DNA of 64,000 nt from positions 28,929 through 92,928 of the forward strand of contig DLMH01000158.1 in the NCBI GenBank assembly GCA_002478115.1, given 5' to 3'. This stretch comes from Candidatus Acidiferrum typicum. Lineage in GTDB: Bacteria > Acidobacteriota > Terriglobia > Acidiferrales > UBA7541. Positions 32,040-40,946 of this stretch are shown here, piece after piece. Both the position numbers and the translations under genes were made by a program. The notes beneath the pieces are model-generated. The model had not been told where the DNA came from and made no database searches. It was given only the letters and a program-made list of their open reading frames with translations. How positions within the stretch are numbered: the stretch's first letter is position 1; the number at the start of each line of letters is the position of its first letter.

Positions 32040-32774
32040 ATGAATCCTCTCTTTATCAGCGACCTGGGCCTCATCTCGTACACCGAAGCCTATGCTCTGC
32101 AGCAGCGCCTGGCAGCGGCGCGGAAGGCTGGAGCGATGGAGGATGTGCTGCTGCTGTGCGAACACCCGCACGTCGTCACTCTGGGGCGGAACGCGAAGCG
32201 GGAAAATCTGCTCGTCTCGGAACACGTGCTGCGCCAGAAGGGCGTTGAGTTGCACGCGACCAATCGCGGCGGAGACATCACCTATCACGGTCCAGGGCAG
32301 ATTGTGGGCTACCCGATCCTGAATCTCGGAGCCATCAAGCGCGATGTGGCCTGGTATGTGCGTACGTTGGAAGAAACGATGATCCGCGCCACCGCCGATT
32401 TTGGCCTCGCGGCCTTCCGCATTCCGGGGAAAACGGGCATCTGGGTCAATCCCGTCGCGAAGCCGGGCACCGCCGAGGAAAAACTCGCTGCCATCGGCGT
32501 GCACATCAGCCGGTGGGTCACCTCCCACGGCTTCGCCTACAACGTCTCCACCGACTTGCGCTTTTTCGATCTCATCATTCCCTGCGGTATCGCCGAGCGC
32601 AAAGCCACGTCGCTTGAAAAGCTCCTATCCCGCAATGTCGCTCTCGACGAAGTGAAGCCCCGTCTGGGCTACCACTTCTCCGAACTCTTCTCCTTTGCGC
32701 CTCGCCCCATCTCCAGCGAAGAACTCGCTTCCTTTCTCTCCGGGTTCGAGGAGAAAGTTCCCACTTCGCTTTAG
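32040..32774 (+). CDS. lipB: octanoyl-[ACP]:protein N-octanoyltransferase
   Basis: 244 residues. LipB motifs: HPHVVTLGRNAK, the RGGDITYHGPGQIVGYPI block, catalytic lysine in EEKLAAIGVHISRWVTSHG, and the nucleophilic cysteine in LIIPCGIAERKATS. Transfers octanoyl from acyl carrier protein to lipoyl domains, the first step of lipoate assembly; cytoplasmic. 129 bp after lpdA; the gap carries an imperfect inverted repeat (GTTGAAAGTT near 31917, ACTTTCAAC near 32009). LipA is not in the window. Confidence 0.93.
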   Translation: MNPLFISDLGLISYTEAYALQQRLAAARKAGAMEDVLLLCEHPHVVTLGRNAKRENLLVSEHVLRQKGVELHATNRGGDITYHGPGQIVGYPILNLGAIKRDVAWYVRTLEETMIRATADFGLAAFRIPGKTGIWVNPVAKPGTAEEKLAAIGVHISRWVTSHGFAYNVSTDLRFFDLIIPCGIAERKATSLEKLLSRNVALDEVKPRLGYHFSELFSFAPRPISSEELASFLSGFEEKVPTSL

Positions 32775-32901
32775 GTAGTTTGTAAGACCTTTCCGTGTTG
32801 ACGCAAAGAGGACGTGATATGCTCGCGCAATGAACTGATCTCGAGGAAGAAGCGGCAGCGGATTCGGCGGAGCGCTCTGCGCAAGCCGCAAGGAGGAAAG
32901 A

Positions 32902-33258
32902 ATGAGCCCTGGCGTAGGCACTTTTCTGATTTTACTGGTTCTGTCGCTCGTTGTGCCAACCATCTTGTTTCTTGTTCTGCGTGACAGCCTTCGCGAACTG
33001 CTGAAACACACCGTCAAGCTTCCCGGAGGGGTCACCTTTTATTTGCGATCGTTCCTACTTGTTCTCTATCTCTCCGCGCTCTCGGTAGCGGTGGGAACTT
33101 CCTTCGACCTGCCAGCGGGCTCTCGCTTCATGCAATATGTTTGGAAGGGTGCCGAGGGCGTGTCATCAACCATGCAAGCGACACTCCTGTTTGTCGGCAT
33201 CTACGTGGTGGTGGTCACTATCCTCATTGCCACGCTGAAGATTAAAGATGACCAATGA
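32902..33258 (+). CDS. hypothetical membrane protein (pair, first)
   Basis: 118 residues; AAGGAGG sits directly upstream of the ATG at 32902, so the start is well supported. Three membrane helices: about 5-24, 47-66 and 92-112. No family recognised. It overlaps the next small membrane-protein gene by 11 bases, implying co-translation; together they interrupt the lpdA-lipB / E1 gene order. Confidence 0.7.
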   Translation: MSPGVGTFLILLVLSLVVPTILFLVLRDSLRELLKHTVKLPGGVTFYLRSFLLVLYLSALSVAVGTSFDLPAGSRFMQYVWKGAEGVSSTMQATLLFVGIYVVVVTILIATLKIKDDQ

Positions 33259-33634
33259 GCAATATCTGATCACCTCCTATTTCGCAAGCGCGGTCATTTC
33301 CATCGCGCTGGGTACGCTGGTGTATTTCTATCTGCGGCGTTCGTTCGGCGAGATTGCGGAGACTGCCTCGGGAAGGCAGTTCCCAGCCATCTTGAAAAAA
33401 CTCTTTCCTTTCGGGTTGGTTTTTCCGGCCCTGATGGGATTCATTTCCGTCTCCTACTCAAGCTGCAATCACGAAACCTATGAAAAAATTGTGCAGAACC
33501 GGGAATACCTTGTAGAGAAGAACCAGGAACAACTTTCTTCGACGTTGCTCTCCCTCTTGATCGCAATACTGGTTTGGAATCTGGTCCTCGTTCTCGTCCA
33601 GAAGTATGCCCCGAACGGCGGGAAGAGACCCTGA
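33248..33634 (+). CDS. hypothetical membrane protein (pair, second)
   Basis: 128 residues, ATG inside the end of the preceding gene. Three membrane helices: about 8-27, 53-70 and 99-117, with a charged loop KIVQNREYLVEKNQEQ between the last two. One cysteine next to a histidine (SCNHETYE) after the second helix. No family recognised. The tight overlap suggests that it forms a two-component membrane complex with its neighbour; that is inference. Confidence 0.65.
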   Translation: MTNEQYLITSYFASAVISIALGTLVYFYLRRSFGEIAETASGRQFPAILKKLFPFGLVFPALMGFISVSYSSCNHETYEKIVQNREYLVEKNQEQLSSTLLSLLIAILVWNLVLVLVQKYAPNGGKRP

Positions 33635-33669
33635 ACCAACGGACCTGCAAAACCTCCTCAATTGGCTGA

Positions 33670-33705
33670 CGGGGAGCGGGTTGCTTCGTGCAAACTCGCT
33701 CCCCG
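33670..33705 (+). terminator. hairpin, possible terminator without T-run
   Basis: Perfect nine-base arms CGGGGAGCG / CGCTCCCCG, 33670-33678 and 33697-33705, lying 36 bp past the membrane-protein pair. No T-run follows on either strand, so termination, if any, would not be classical. Confidence 0.4.
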
Positions 33706-33865
33706 AACCTGCCCATTTCAGAAGAACCTGTTGGCTTTTCCCGCGCGACGTGCGGCCCTCCCATTTGCCGCATCCTCCCGTAAAGCTCCGGCGCCCGGCA
33801 TTAGGCGCTGCGCCCCTTCCGATTTATCATAGGTGACCGGACTGCCATCCGGAGAAACCCCGACC

Positions 33866-35107
33866 ATGCCTGTCACCGAATCGCGCCGCAAAGCCAAACT
33901 CTCGCGCCAGCAATACCTCGATCTCTACTACTACATGCGCCTGAACCGCGAGGTTGAAGAGACCATGACGCGGCTGTTCCGGCAGAATAAGATTGTCGGC
34001 GGGCTATATTCCAGCCTGGGCCAGGAAGCAATTTCCGTGGGGACGGCGTACGCGCTGGAAAAGCGCGATTGGCTGGCGCCGATGATCCGCAACATCGGAG
34101 CGCTGCTGGTGAAGGGTGTGCCGCCGCGGGATATTTTCACGCAACACATGGCGAAATACACGTCGCCGACGAAGGGGAGAGACGGCACGAGCCACTTCGG
34201 GGACCTGGAAAATCTGCACATCGTTTCGCCGATCTCCATGCTCGGCGACCTGATCCCGGTGATGACCGGCGTGGCCATGGGGGGAAGATACCTTGGGCAA
34301 AAGATTGTGACCATGACGTGGATCGGGGATGGGGGCAGCTCCACGGGCGTTTTTCACGAGGGGCTGAATCTGGCGGCATCCCAGCGGGCGGCATTTGTGC
34401 TGATCCTGGAGAACAACCAATGGGCGTACTCCACGCCGGTGCGGCGGCAGGTGCCGCTGGAGAATCTGGCGGACCGCGCGAAGGCGTACGGCATCGCCAG
34501 TTACATTGTGGATGGGAACGACGTGGTGGAGGTGTACACCACGGCGAAAGAGGCGGTGGAACGGGCGCGGGCGGGCGAAGGGCCAATCCTGATTGAGGCA
34601 AAAACTTTCCGGCGGCGCGGGCATGCGCAGCACGATCCCGCGGAATACATTCCCAAAGAGCAGCGCGAATTCTGGGAAAAGCGCGACCCGATTGCGCTGT
34701 GCGAAGCCTTTTTGTTGAAGGAAAAGCTGCTGGACGCGAAGGGCAAAAAGGAAATGGAGGAGAAGCTGGCGAGCCTGCTGGAGAAGGAGCGTGAGTTTGC
34801 GGAGAATTCGCCGATGCCGCCGGAAGAGACCGTCCACGGAGGTGTTTACTGCGGCGGGGATGATTGCCACAAGATTCGCCCGAAATGGGAGCGGCCGATT
34901 GCGGAAGTGATGCCGCCGCAGAGCAGCGTCGAACCCGTGTGGAAGGTGGAAGGATTTGGGAAGGGGAAGAGTTCCTCCGGCAAGAATGCGCCGATTCATT
35001 TTGGCGATGTGCAACCGGAACACAGGGCACAGGAGCCTAAGGGACGGGCCGTAAAGAAGTCCGACAGGAAGCCTGCAACAAAGAGCGCAAAGAAGGGAGG
35101 GCGCTGA
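33866..35107 (+). CDS. 2-oxoacid dehydrogenase E1 alpha subunit
   Basis: 413 residues from the ATG at 33866. Thiamine-diphosphate E1 alpha features: YSSLGQEAISVGTAYAL, RNIGALLVKG, GRDGTSHFGD, the ThDP/Mg motif GDGGSSTGVFHEGLNLAA with NNQWAYST, and the phosphorylation-loop equivalent RRRGHAQHDPAEY. Pyruvate or branched-chain 2-oxoacid as substrate cannot be settled; the motif spectrum resembles the branched-chain/acetoin type. The last ~65 residues are a Lys/Ser-rich extension beyond the E1 domain. Two bases separate its stop from the beta-subunit ATG. Confidence 0.88.
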   Translation: MPVTESRRKAKLSRQQYLDLYYYMRLNREVEETMTRLFRQNKIVGGLYSSLGQEAISVGTAYALEKRDWLAPMIRNIGALLVKGVPPRDIFTQHMAKYTSPTKGRDGTSHFGDLENLHIVSPISMLGDLIPVMTGVAMGGRYLGQKIVTMTWIGDGGSSTGVFHEGLNLAASQRAAFVLILENNQWAYSTPVRRQVPLENLADRAKAYGIASYIVDGNDVVEVYTTAKEAVERARAGEGPILIEAKTFRRRGHAQHDPAEYIPKEQREFWEKRDPIALCEAFLLKEKLLDAKGKKEMEEKLASLLEKEREFAENSPMPPEETVHGGVYCGGDDCHKIRPKWERPIAEVMPPQSSVEPVWKVEGFGKGKSSSGKNAPIHFGDVQPEHRAQEPKGRAVKKSDRKPATKSAKKGGR

Positions 35108-35109
35108 CC

Positions 35110-36084
35110 ATGGCCGCGATCACATTCCTGGAAGCGATCAAGCAGGCCATGTTTGAAGAGATGGCCGCGGACCCGAGCGTGGTGCTGATCGGAGAGGACG
35201 TAGGGGTTTACGGCGGGGCGTTCAAGACCAGCGAAGGATTGCTGGAGAAATTCGGCTGGGAGCGCGTGATCGATACGCCAATCAGCGAAAGCGCGATCAT
35301 CGGCGCGGCCTGCGGAATGAGTTACCTGGGCCTGCGGCCGATCGCGGAGATGCAATTCATCGATTTCATTGTGTGCGCGTTCAACCAGATCACGAATTTC
35401 GTGGCCAAGGGGCATTATTTGTGGAACGCGCCGACGCCGATGGTGATTCGCGGCCCGTCGGGCGGCGGAGTGCATGGCGGACCATTTCACTCGGCGAATC
35501 CGGAGATGTACTTCGTGCACACGCCAGGGCTGAAGGTGGTGTACCCCTCGACGCCGTACGATGCGAAGGGACTGCTGAAGGCGAGCATCCGCGATAACAA
35601 TCCGGTGCTGTTTTTCGAGCACAAATTCCTGTACCGCCGGATCAAGGAGGAAATTCCCGCGGGGGATTACACGGTGCCGCTCGGAAAGGCCGTGGTGCGG
35701 CGCGAGGGGGAGCACCTGACGATCCTTTCGTACGCGGCCATGATGCACACGTCGCTGGAAGCCGCGGAGGCGCTGGCAAAAGAAGGGATCGAGGCGGAAG
35801 TGATCGACTTGCGGACGCTGTTGCCGCTGGACGAAGAGACGATTCTGCAGTCGGTGAAAAAGACGAACAAGTGCCTGGTGGTGCACGAAGACACAAAGAC
35901 AGGCGGTATCGCCGGGGAAATTACCGCACTGCTGTGCGAAAAGGCCTTTCAGGAACTGGATGGGCCGGTGCTGCGGGTGACATCGTTGGATACGCCGGTG
36001 CCGTACGCGCCGACGCTGGAAGAAGCGTTTCTGCCGAACGCGCAAAAGGTGTTTGCGACGGCGAAGGAATTGGCGAGGTATTAG
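35110..36084 (+). CDS. 2-oxoacid dehydrogenase E1 beta subunit
   Basis: 324 residues of the transketolase-like E1 beta family: GEDVGVYGGAFKTSEGL (ThDP-contacting Glu), RVIDTPISESAIIGAACG, EMQFIDFIVCAFNQI, RGPSGGGVHGGPFHSANPE, and C-terminal EVIDLRTLLPLDEETI with HEDTKTGGIAGEI. Forms the alpha2beta2 E1 with the preceding gene product and decarboxylates a 2-oxoacid onto the lipoyl domain of E2, which is encoded elsewhere. Separated by only 19 bp from the following secreted glycosidase-like gene. Confidence 0.93.
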   Translation: MAAITFLEAIKQAMFEEMAADPSVVLIGEDVGVYGGAFKTSEGLLEKFGWERVIDTPISESAIIGAACGMSYLGLRPIAEMQFIDFIVCAFNQITNFVAKGHYLWNAPTPMVIRGPSGGGVHGGPFHSANPEMYFVHTPGLKVVYPSTPYDAKGLLKASIRDNNPVLFFEHKFLYRRIKEEIPAGDYTVPLGKAVVRREGEHLTILSYAAMMHTSLEAAEALAKEGIEAEVIDLRTLLPLDEETILQSVKKTNKCLVVHEDTKTGGIAGEITALLCEKAFQELDGPVLRVTSLDTPVPYAPTLEEAFLPNAQKVFATAKELARY

Positions 36085-36103
36085 CTTAGGAAACGGGGTA
36101 GCG

Positions 36104-37213
36104 ATGCTGAGGATAGGAATTGGCGCGATTGTTTTGCTGTGGGCGGCGGTGGCGTGCGCGGCACAGACGACGCGGTGGAGCGAAGACAAGGCCCAGGAGT
36201 GGTATGCGAAGCAGCCGTGGATGGTGGGCAGCAACTACATTCCAGCGACGTCCATCAACGAGCTGGAAATGTGGCAGGCAGAGACGTTTGATCCGAAGCG
36301 CATCGATCTGGAGTTGGGCTGGGCGGAATCGCTGGGATTCAACACCATGCGGGTGTTCCTCCACGATCTGCTGTGGCAACAGGATCCCGAGGGCTTCAAG
36401 AAGCGTCTGGACATATTTCTGAACATCGCGAAGAAGCACCACATCCGGCCGCTGTTTGTGCTGTTTGATTCGTGCTGGGATCCCCATCCTAAACTCGGAA
36501 AACAACATGCACCGACCCCCGGCGTGCACAATTCCGGCTGGGTGCAAAGTCCGGGAGCGGCGGCGCTGAAGGACGCAGCGCAATACCCGCGGCTGGAAGC
36601 GTATGTGAAGAGAGTGGTCGGGGCGTTTGGCCGGGACGAACGGGTGCTGGGCTGGGATGTGTGGAATGAGCCGAGCAACACGAATCAGGGAAGCTACGAA
36701 AAGGGAGAGGCGGCCAACAAGAAGGATCTGGTTGAGGCGCTACTGCCCAAAGTTTTTTCGTGGGCCCGGGCGGCGGGGGCAACGCAGCCGCTCACCAGCG
36801 CGGTTTGGGAGGGAGACTGGTCAGAGCCGGAGAAGCTGGGGGCGATGACGAAGATACAATTGGAGCTCTCGGACGTGATTTCCTTTCACAATTACGACAA
36901 GCCGGAGGAGTTCGAGAAACGCGTGAAGTGGCTGCAGACGTATCACCGGCCGATTCTTTGCACGGAATACATGGCGCGGGGGAATGGGAGCACGTTCCAG
37001 GGGATTCTGCCGCTGGCGAAAAAATATCATGTGGCGGCGTACAACTGGGGGCTGGTGGCCGGGAAGACTCAGACGTATTTCCCCTGGGATTCCTGGCAGA
37101 AGCCGTACACGGATCACCTGCCCGCGCAGTGGCACCACGACATCTTTCAAGCGGACGGGAAGCCGTACAGCGTGGAGGAGACGGACTATATCAAGGCGAT
37201 TCTGAAAGGCTAG
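36104..37213 (+). CDS. secreted cellulase-like glycoside hydrolase (GH5-type)
   Basis: 369 residues from the ATG at 36104, giving a signal peptide ending near CAA-QT (residue 20). A TIM-barrel glycosidase: NTMRVFLHDLLW strand, acid/base glutamate in GWDVWNEPSNTN, and nucleophile candidate in ILCTEYMARGNGSTF. Conserved WEGDW and SFHNYDKPE in between. Families of this type act on beta-glucans or beta-mannans, but the substrate is unclear. Although directly behind the E1 genes, there is no functional link evident. No carbohydrate-binding module. Confidence 0.8.
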   Translation: MLRIGIGAIVLLWAAVACAAQTTRWSEDKAQEWYAKQPWMVGSNYIPATSINELEMWQAETFDPKRIDLELGWAESLGFNTMRVFLHDLLWQQDPEGFKKRLDIFLNIAKKHHIRPLFVLFDSCWDPHPKLGKQHAPTPGVHNSGWVQSPGAAALKDAAQYPRLEAYVKRVVGAFGRDERVLGWDVWNEPSNTNQGSYEKGEAANKKDLVEALLPKVFSWARAAGATQPLTSAVWEGDWSEPEKLGAMTKIQLELSDVISFHNYDKPEEFEKRVKWLQTYHRPILCTEYMARGNGSTFQGILPLAKKYHVAAYNWGLVAGKTQTYFPWDSWQKPYTDHLPAQWHHDIFQADGKPYSVEETDYIKAILKG

Positions 37214-37437
37214 CGAGCGATGGATTGAGCTGGATCTTGCAGCGCGAATTGGGGCATTGGCATCGATAGGAAGGGAGCTGAAACCGCCTTTGCTTAGCGG
37301 AGGACAGGGTTAGGCAAGCCTGGGCACATCTCGAGTCCACCAGGGGGCGAGGATGAACCCTTCCAATTCCACTCACAATTCTCAGCTCACAAATCCCCGT
37401 TGCTCTTGGCGCTAGATGGAGTACAATCCCCGCCGAT

Positions 37438-37812
37438 ATGGCCAAACGAAAAGCGAAGAAAAGCGCGCGGCGCCGTCCCAGCTGCAGAAGGCCCAAAGGT
37501 GCGAAGGTCGTGAAACTCCCCAAGCACGCGGTGACGCTCGCCGTGATTGTCCGGGCCAAGGAAGGCCAGGAACTGCTCTTGGAAGCGGAGTTGCGCGCGC
37601 TTGTGGCGCCGACCCGCCGGGAAGAAGGCTGCCTGCAATACAATTTGCACCGATCGACGGATCTGGTGGGTCAGTTTTTCCTGCATGAAGTCTGGGAATC
37701 GCGCGAGCATCACACCGCGCACACAAGAACGCCGCATTTTCTCCGCTGGAACGCCCGCCAAGATGCGCTCCTGGCCGCGCGTGAAGCCACCTTCTGGCAG
37801 CAGATCGCCTAG
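37438..37812 (+). CDS. antibiotic biosynthesis monooxygenase (ABM) domain protein
   Basis: 124 residues. After a strongly basic N-terminal tail (MAKRKAKKSARRRPSCRRPK), residues 30-120 form an ABM ferredoxin-like domain: VTLAVIVRAKEGQELLLEAEL, EEGCLQYNLHRSTD, FFLHEVWESREHHTAH, and PHFLRWN. These dimeric small proteins include cofactor-free quinone oxygenases and haem-degrading enzymes; the function here is unknown. Monocistronic. Confidence 0.8.
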   Translation: MAKRKAKKSARRRPSCRRPKGAKVVKLPKHAVTLAVIVRAKEGQELLLEAELRALVAPTRREEGCLQYNLHRSTDLVGQFFLHEVWESREHHTAHTRTPHFLRWNARQDALLAAREATFWQQIA

Positions 37813-37840
37813 GTTTCGATTTTGAATTTTGTTTTTGGGG

Positions 37841-37900
37841 GTCGGAGTTTTAGCTCCGACATATTGGCTCGCAATAATTTGGGCTTCAGCCCCTGAGGGA
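37841..37900. repeat. small palindromic intergenic element
   Basis: A perfect hairpin GTCGGAG-TTTTAG-CTCCGAC (37841-37860) is followed by GGGCTTCAGCCC near 37881 and a short tail. No T-run follows. The design resembles the palindromic element at 57044-57172. Confidence 0.45.
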
Positions 37901-37936
37901 GCTCTTCGTTGTGCTTAAGAGGCTGAGCAGATTCCC

Positions 37937-39082
37937 TCAGCTCTCCGGGCCGGCGAGGTAATACCCTGGCCGGGCGCGCACCTTCAGGCCCGCGCGATCC
38001 ACATCCACTTTGATCTCGTGATAGCCGCTGGCTTGCGTGTCGCTGGGTGTGTACGTCAGGGAATACTGCGAGTGAAGCTCCCCACCGATTTCGTCAATCG
38101 CGCTTTCAATCGAGCGGTCTTTCCACGTGGCCATGTGTGCGCCGCCGGTGGCGGTGGCGGCGATTTCCAGAGCGTGATCGGTGATCTGATCCTTGATGTG
38201 CTGCACGGCCCACACTGCCAGCGCCATCAGGTCAATGTTCCCGTAGCGGTCGTTTTCCGTCGTGGGGGTCTGCACGGTGCCGGGAATGGGCGGCAAGCCA
38301 AAAGTGCCATCCGGCGCGGGATTGGGCGGGCGCTTGTACTCCGCCTTCTTCTGCAACGCCGCGCGCGTCGAGGAAATCCCCACACTGTAAATCGTCACGT
38401 TGGCTAGCTGTGCGCGACGCAGGACCTCACCGAGCTTCGCATTGCTTCCTTCATCGTGGGCTTCCGCGAGCACAAGCATCACGCGGCGCCGCCCGGGTTG
38501 CGTGGGCGTGGCCATCGGCCTGCCGCTGAGCATCTCCACGCCAAGCCCCATGGCATCGTAAAGCTTCGCCCCGGACGTTCCTTCCTTGAGGCGCGTCATC
38601 GCCGTTTCGATGGCGTCGGCGTTCACCGTGAAGTCCTGCAATTTGTCCACGGAATCGTTAAAGCCCACGAGTGCCGCCTCGCCACTCGGGCCCATGACCG
38701 TTTGCGTCAGCAGGATGCCCGTTTTGCGGACTTCGGGAAGAATGGCGTCCAGGCGCGAGCTGGTTTCGACAACCACCACCAGGGAAAGGGGATCACTGCC
38801 CAAATCGAAGTGCGTGATTTTCTGTTCGACGCCGTTATCCGTGAGGCGAAAATTCCTGCTCTCCAGGTCGTGGACCATTTCTCCCTTGGCATCGCGCACG
38901 GTTACCGGGGTGTTCACCAGAATGCTTTGCAGCTTAAATTTTGTCTGCGGCGGCGCCTGCTGAATTTCAACACCCGGCTGCGGCGTCATGGGGCCCTCGG
39001 GCGCCTGGGCATGGAGCGTCGCGGCGCAGCAGCCCAGCACGGCAATGAATGAAAGCCTCAAGAAGTGATGTGATTTTCCCAT
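37937..39082 (-). CDS. secreted VWFA-related domain protein
   Basis: 381 residues with a signal peptide (about 1-26, FIAVLGCCAATLHAQA). An early beta-rich part (VNTPVTVRDAKGEMVHDLESRNFRL) precedes a von Willebrand A-like domain (about 100-300): VVVVETSSRLDAI in place of a perfect DxSxS metal site, GFNDSVDKLQDF, RRRVMLVLAEAHDEGS, and VTIYSVGIS. The MIDAS site therefore looks incomplete. C-terminal SQYSLTYTPSDTQASGYHEIKV is typical of the acidobacterial VWFA-related family, which is numerous but functionally uncharacterised. Confidence 0.85.
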   Translation of the reverse strand: MGKSHHFLRLSFIAVLGCCAATLHAQAPEGPMTPQPGVEIQQAPPQTKFKLQSILVNTPVTVRDAKGEMVHDLESRNFRLTDNGVEQKITHFDLGSDPLSLVVVVETSSRLDAILPEVRKTGILLTQTVMGPSGEAALVGFNDSVDKLQDFTVNADAIETAMTRLKEGTSGAKLYDAMGLGVEMLSGRPMATPTQPGRRRVMLVLAEAHDEGSNAKLGEVLRRAQLANVTIYSVGISSTRAALQKKAEYKRPPNPAPDGTFGLPPIPGTVQTPTTENDRYGNIDLMALAVWAVQHIKDQITDHALEIAATATGGAHMATWKDRSIESAIDEIGGELHSQYSLTYTPSDTQASGYHEIKVDVDRAGLKVRARPGYYLAGPES

Positions 39083-39246
39083 GTTAGGGGTTCACGCTAG
39101 CACAGTCCGTTCGGAAAACCTGCATGCAGACAGATTGCCTCCGGGGTTCCCCGCGTACTTGTTTCGACGCACCGACAGCCAAAGACGTTGCCGGAGGGGT
39201 CGCGCGCTGCCTACAATAAAAGCTCGTCTGAACTGGAGAAACGCTC

Positions 39247-40122
39247 ATGCCCGACGGTAAACGCCTGAAGCCCCAACACGCCCCCAAAGCCCCGCACGAA
39301 GATCGCCATTTCATGGCCAGCACACCCGCGCGGCCCATCCGCATCCTCGCGGAATACATTCATCCCCTGGCGCAGCTTAAGAAGGAAGGCATCGGCGACA
39401 CCATCGTGATGTTCGGTTCGGCGCGCATCGAATCGCACGAAACCGCGGCAGCGCGCTACACCCGCCTGAAAAGGGAGAATACCGGCAGCTTTAGCGAAAA
39501 GCACTTGAAGCAGCACCGCATGGCATTGCGCGACGCCAAAAGCGCCCTGGAGATGTCCCGCTATTACGAAGAGGCGCGCCAGCTCTCGCACAGAATCACC
39601 ACCTGGGCGCTTTCCTTGGGGCCCAAGCCGCGGCGCTTTGTGATTTGCTCCGGCGGCGGCCCCGGCATCATGGAAGCGGCGAATCGCGGGGCCTACGAAG
39701 CCGGAGGAAAATCCATCGGATTGTCCATCGAGCTCCCTCACGAGCAATTCGCCAATCCCTACATCAGCCCTGAGCTGAGCCTTAATTTCCATTATTTCTT
39801 TATGCGCAAATTGTGGTTTGCGCAGATTGCCAAAGCCCTCATCGTTTTTCCCGGCGGCTTCGGCACCATGGACGAAATGTGGGAGATGATGACCCTTTCG
39901 CAAACCGGGAAAATGCACAAGAACACGCTGATCCTGATCTACGGGCGCAAATATTGGGATGACGTGCTGAACCTGAAGGGCATGGTGCGCTGGGGCACCA
40001 TCAACCAGGAGGAGTTCGGCCAGTTGCGGTTTGCCGACACCGTTGACGAGGCGTTTGAAACGGTTCGCGACCGCCTGGAAAAATACCACTTGCCGGTTGA
40101 CCCATTTCTGCAAGCCTACTGA
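39247..40122 (+). CDS. LOG family protein (lysine decarboxylase-like Rossmann fold)
   Basis: 291 residues, with the family signatures VICSGGGPGIMEAANRGA (residues 132-150) and the PGGxGTxxE motif in FPGGFGTMDEMWE (about 203-215). Plant and bacterial LOG proteins are cytokinin-riboside-5'-monophosphate phosphoribohydrolases; longer bacterial members such as PpnN cleave nucleotide monophosphates. The ~75 residues before the Rossmann core are extended relative to short LOGs. Cytoplasmic. ATG at 39247 has only a weak GGAGA upstream. Confidence 0.85.
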   Translation: MPDGKRLKPQHAPKAPHEDRHFMASTPARPIRILAEYIHPLAQLKKEGIGDTIVMFGSARIESHETAAARYTRLKRENTGSFSEKHLKQHRMALRDAKSALEMSRYYEEARQLSHRITTWALSLGPKPRRFVICSGGGPGIMEAANRGAYEAGGKSIGLSIELPHEQFANPYISPELSLNFHYFFMRKLWFAQIAKALIVFPGGFGTMDEMWEMMTLSQTGKMHKNTLILIYGRKYWDDVLNLKGMVRWGTINQEEFGQLRFADTVDEAFETVRDRLEKYHLPVDPFLQAY

Positions 40123-40215
40123 TTCCTCATCCCGTGCAACATCTCCGCCAAACGAGGGATTAATTTCCCAGAAAGGCTTCCCGAGACCAGCCCGGGCCAG
40201 GTCCTGGAGGATCTC

Positions 40216-40488
40216 ATGAAACTTCAAGCCCTGTTTTCCAAGTCCTTTTTCCGCAAGGCGGCGCTCGCATCGGCGGTTCTTGGGGGCTTTCTGCTTTTCG
40301 CCGGAGCACCGGGTGCCCAGGCCAATGCGTGGGACGACCGTAATCGCCGCGCTGCTTATACCGAGTTGCGCTATCGCCAGGCCGTCGCCCATTACGGGCC
40401 TTACAGCGGTCCGGCGCGCCATTGGGCGCATGAACGCTACGAAGCAACGGAGCGTTCATGCGAACGTCTCCGCCACGAGTGGCGCTAA
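40216..40488 (+). CDS. small secreted hypothetical protein
   Basis: 90 residues, ATG at 40216 with GGAGG eight bases upstream. Signal peptide ends near AQA-NA (residue 37). The mature ~53 residues are Arg/His/Tyr-rich (YTELRYRQAVAHYG, ARHWAHERYEATERS). No family recognised; possibly a small periplasmic or stress protein. A bidirectional terminator lies about 100 bp downstream. Confidence 0.65.
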   Translation: MKLQALFSKSFFRKAALASAVLGGFLLFAGAPGAQANAWDDRNRRAAYTELRYRQAVAHYGPYSGPARHWAHERYEATERSCERLRHEWR

Positions 40489-40585
40489 CATTACCGTGGC
40501 CGCGACGGCCGCCAGGATCGCAATGGGGATCGCCGCTGGTTTGTCTAGCTCACAGTCTACGAGTTGATACTCACGAGGAAAAACA

Positions 40586-40620
40586 AAAAGGGCACCCCGA
40601 CCTGATCGGAGCGCCCTTTC
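40586..40620. terminator. bidirectional intrinsic terminator
   Basis: Arms around AAAGGGC...GCCCTTT (40588-40594 and 40613-40619) with extended pairing CCCGA/TCGG. T-rich on both sides: CTTTTTGTTTTT on the minus strand, a weaker TTTCCTT on the plus strand. It lies between the convergent small secreted protein and the zinc-ribbon gene. Confidence 0.75.
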
Positions 40621-40634
40621 CTTCTTGGAGCGAA

Positions 40635-40946
40635 TTATTGCCTGGGTACGTGCTCTTCCGCGCGCATCGCCTCAAACCGCTTGATCTCTTCCTGATCGTG
40701 CAGCATCACCACCGGCACGACCCGCAAGGACTGCCGGCAGTGGTGGCACTGCACCCCTTCGCCCTGCAGATCCTGCATGAAGCCATCCGTGAAGTGATAC
40801 TCGGCGCGCTCGCGCCGCGCATTCTTCTGGCTTTCCGCGCCGCAATGAGGACAGATGAATTCAATAAGGTCCAACTGCGGATCGCGGTCCAGAGCCGCCC
40901 AGCCCGTGCGGCGCACACCGACTACCTCGGGAATACGCCTGTCCAT
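40635..40946 (-). CDS. small zinc-ribbon-like protein
   Basis: 103 residues from the ATG at 40946, chosen because GAGGAG precedes it; the frame open to 41216 adds an unlikely N-terminus. Two cysteine pairs, FICPHCGAES (about 36-39) and VQCHHCRQS (about 72-75), suggest a four-cysteine zinc site. The rest is charged. No specific family. Cytoplasmic. Confidence 0.6.
   Translation of the reverse strand: MDRRIPEVVGVRRTGWAALDRDPQLDLIEFICPHCGAESQKNARRERAEYHFTDGFMQDLQGEGVQCHHCRQSLRVVPVVMLHDQEEIKRFEAMRAEEHVPRQ

Noticed and set aside
39211..40431. 406-residue antisense frame over the LOG gene
   Set aside because: Shadow of a gene with clear PGGxGTxxE motif; no supporting signals.
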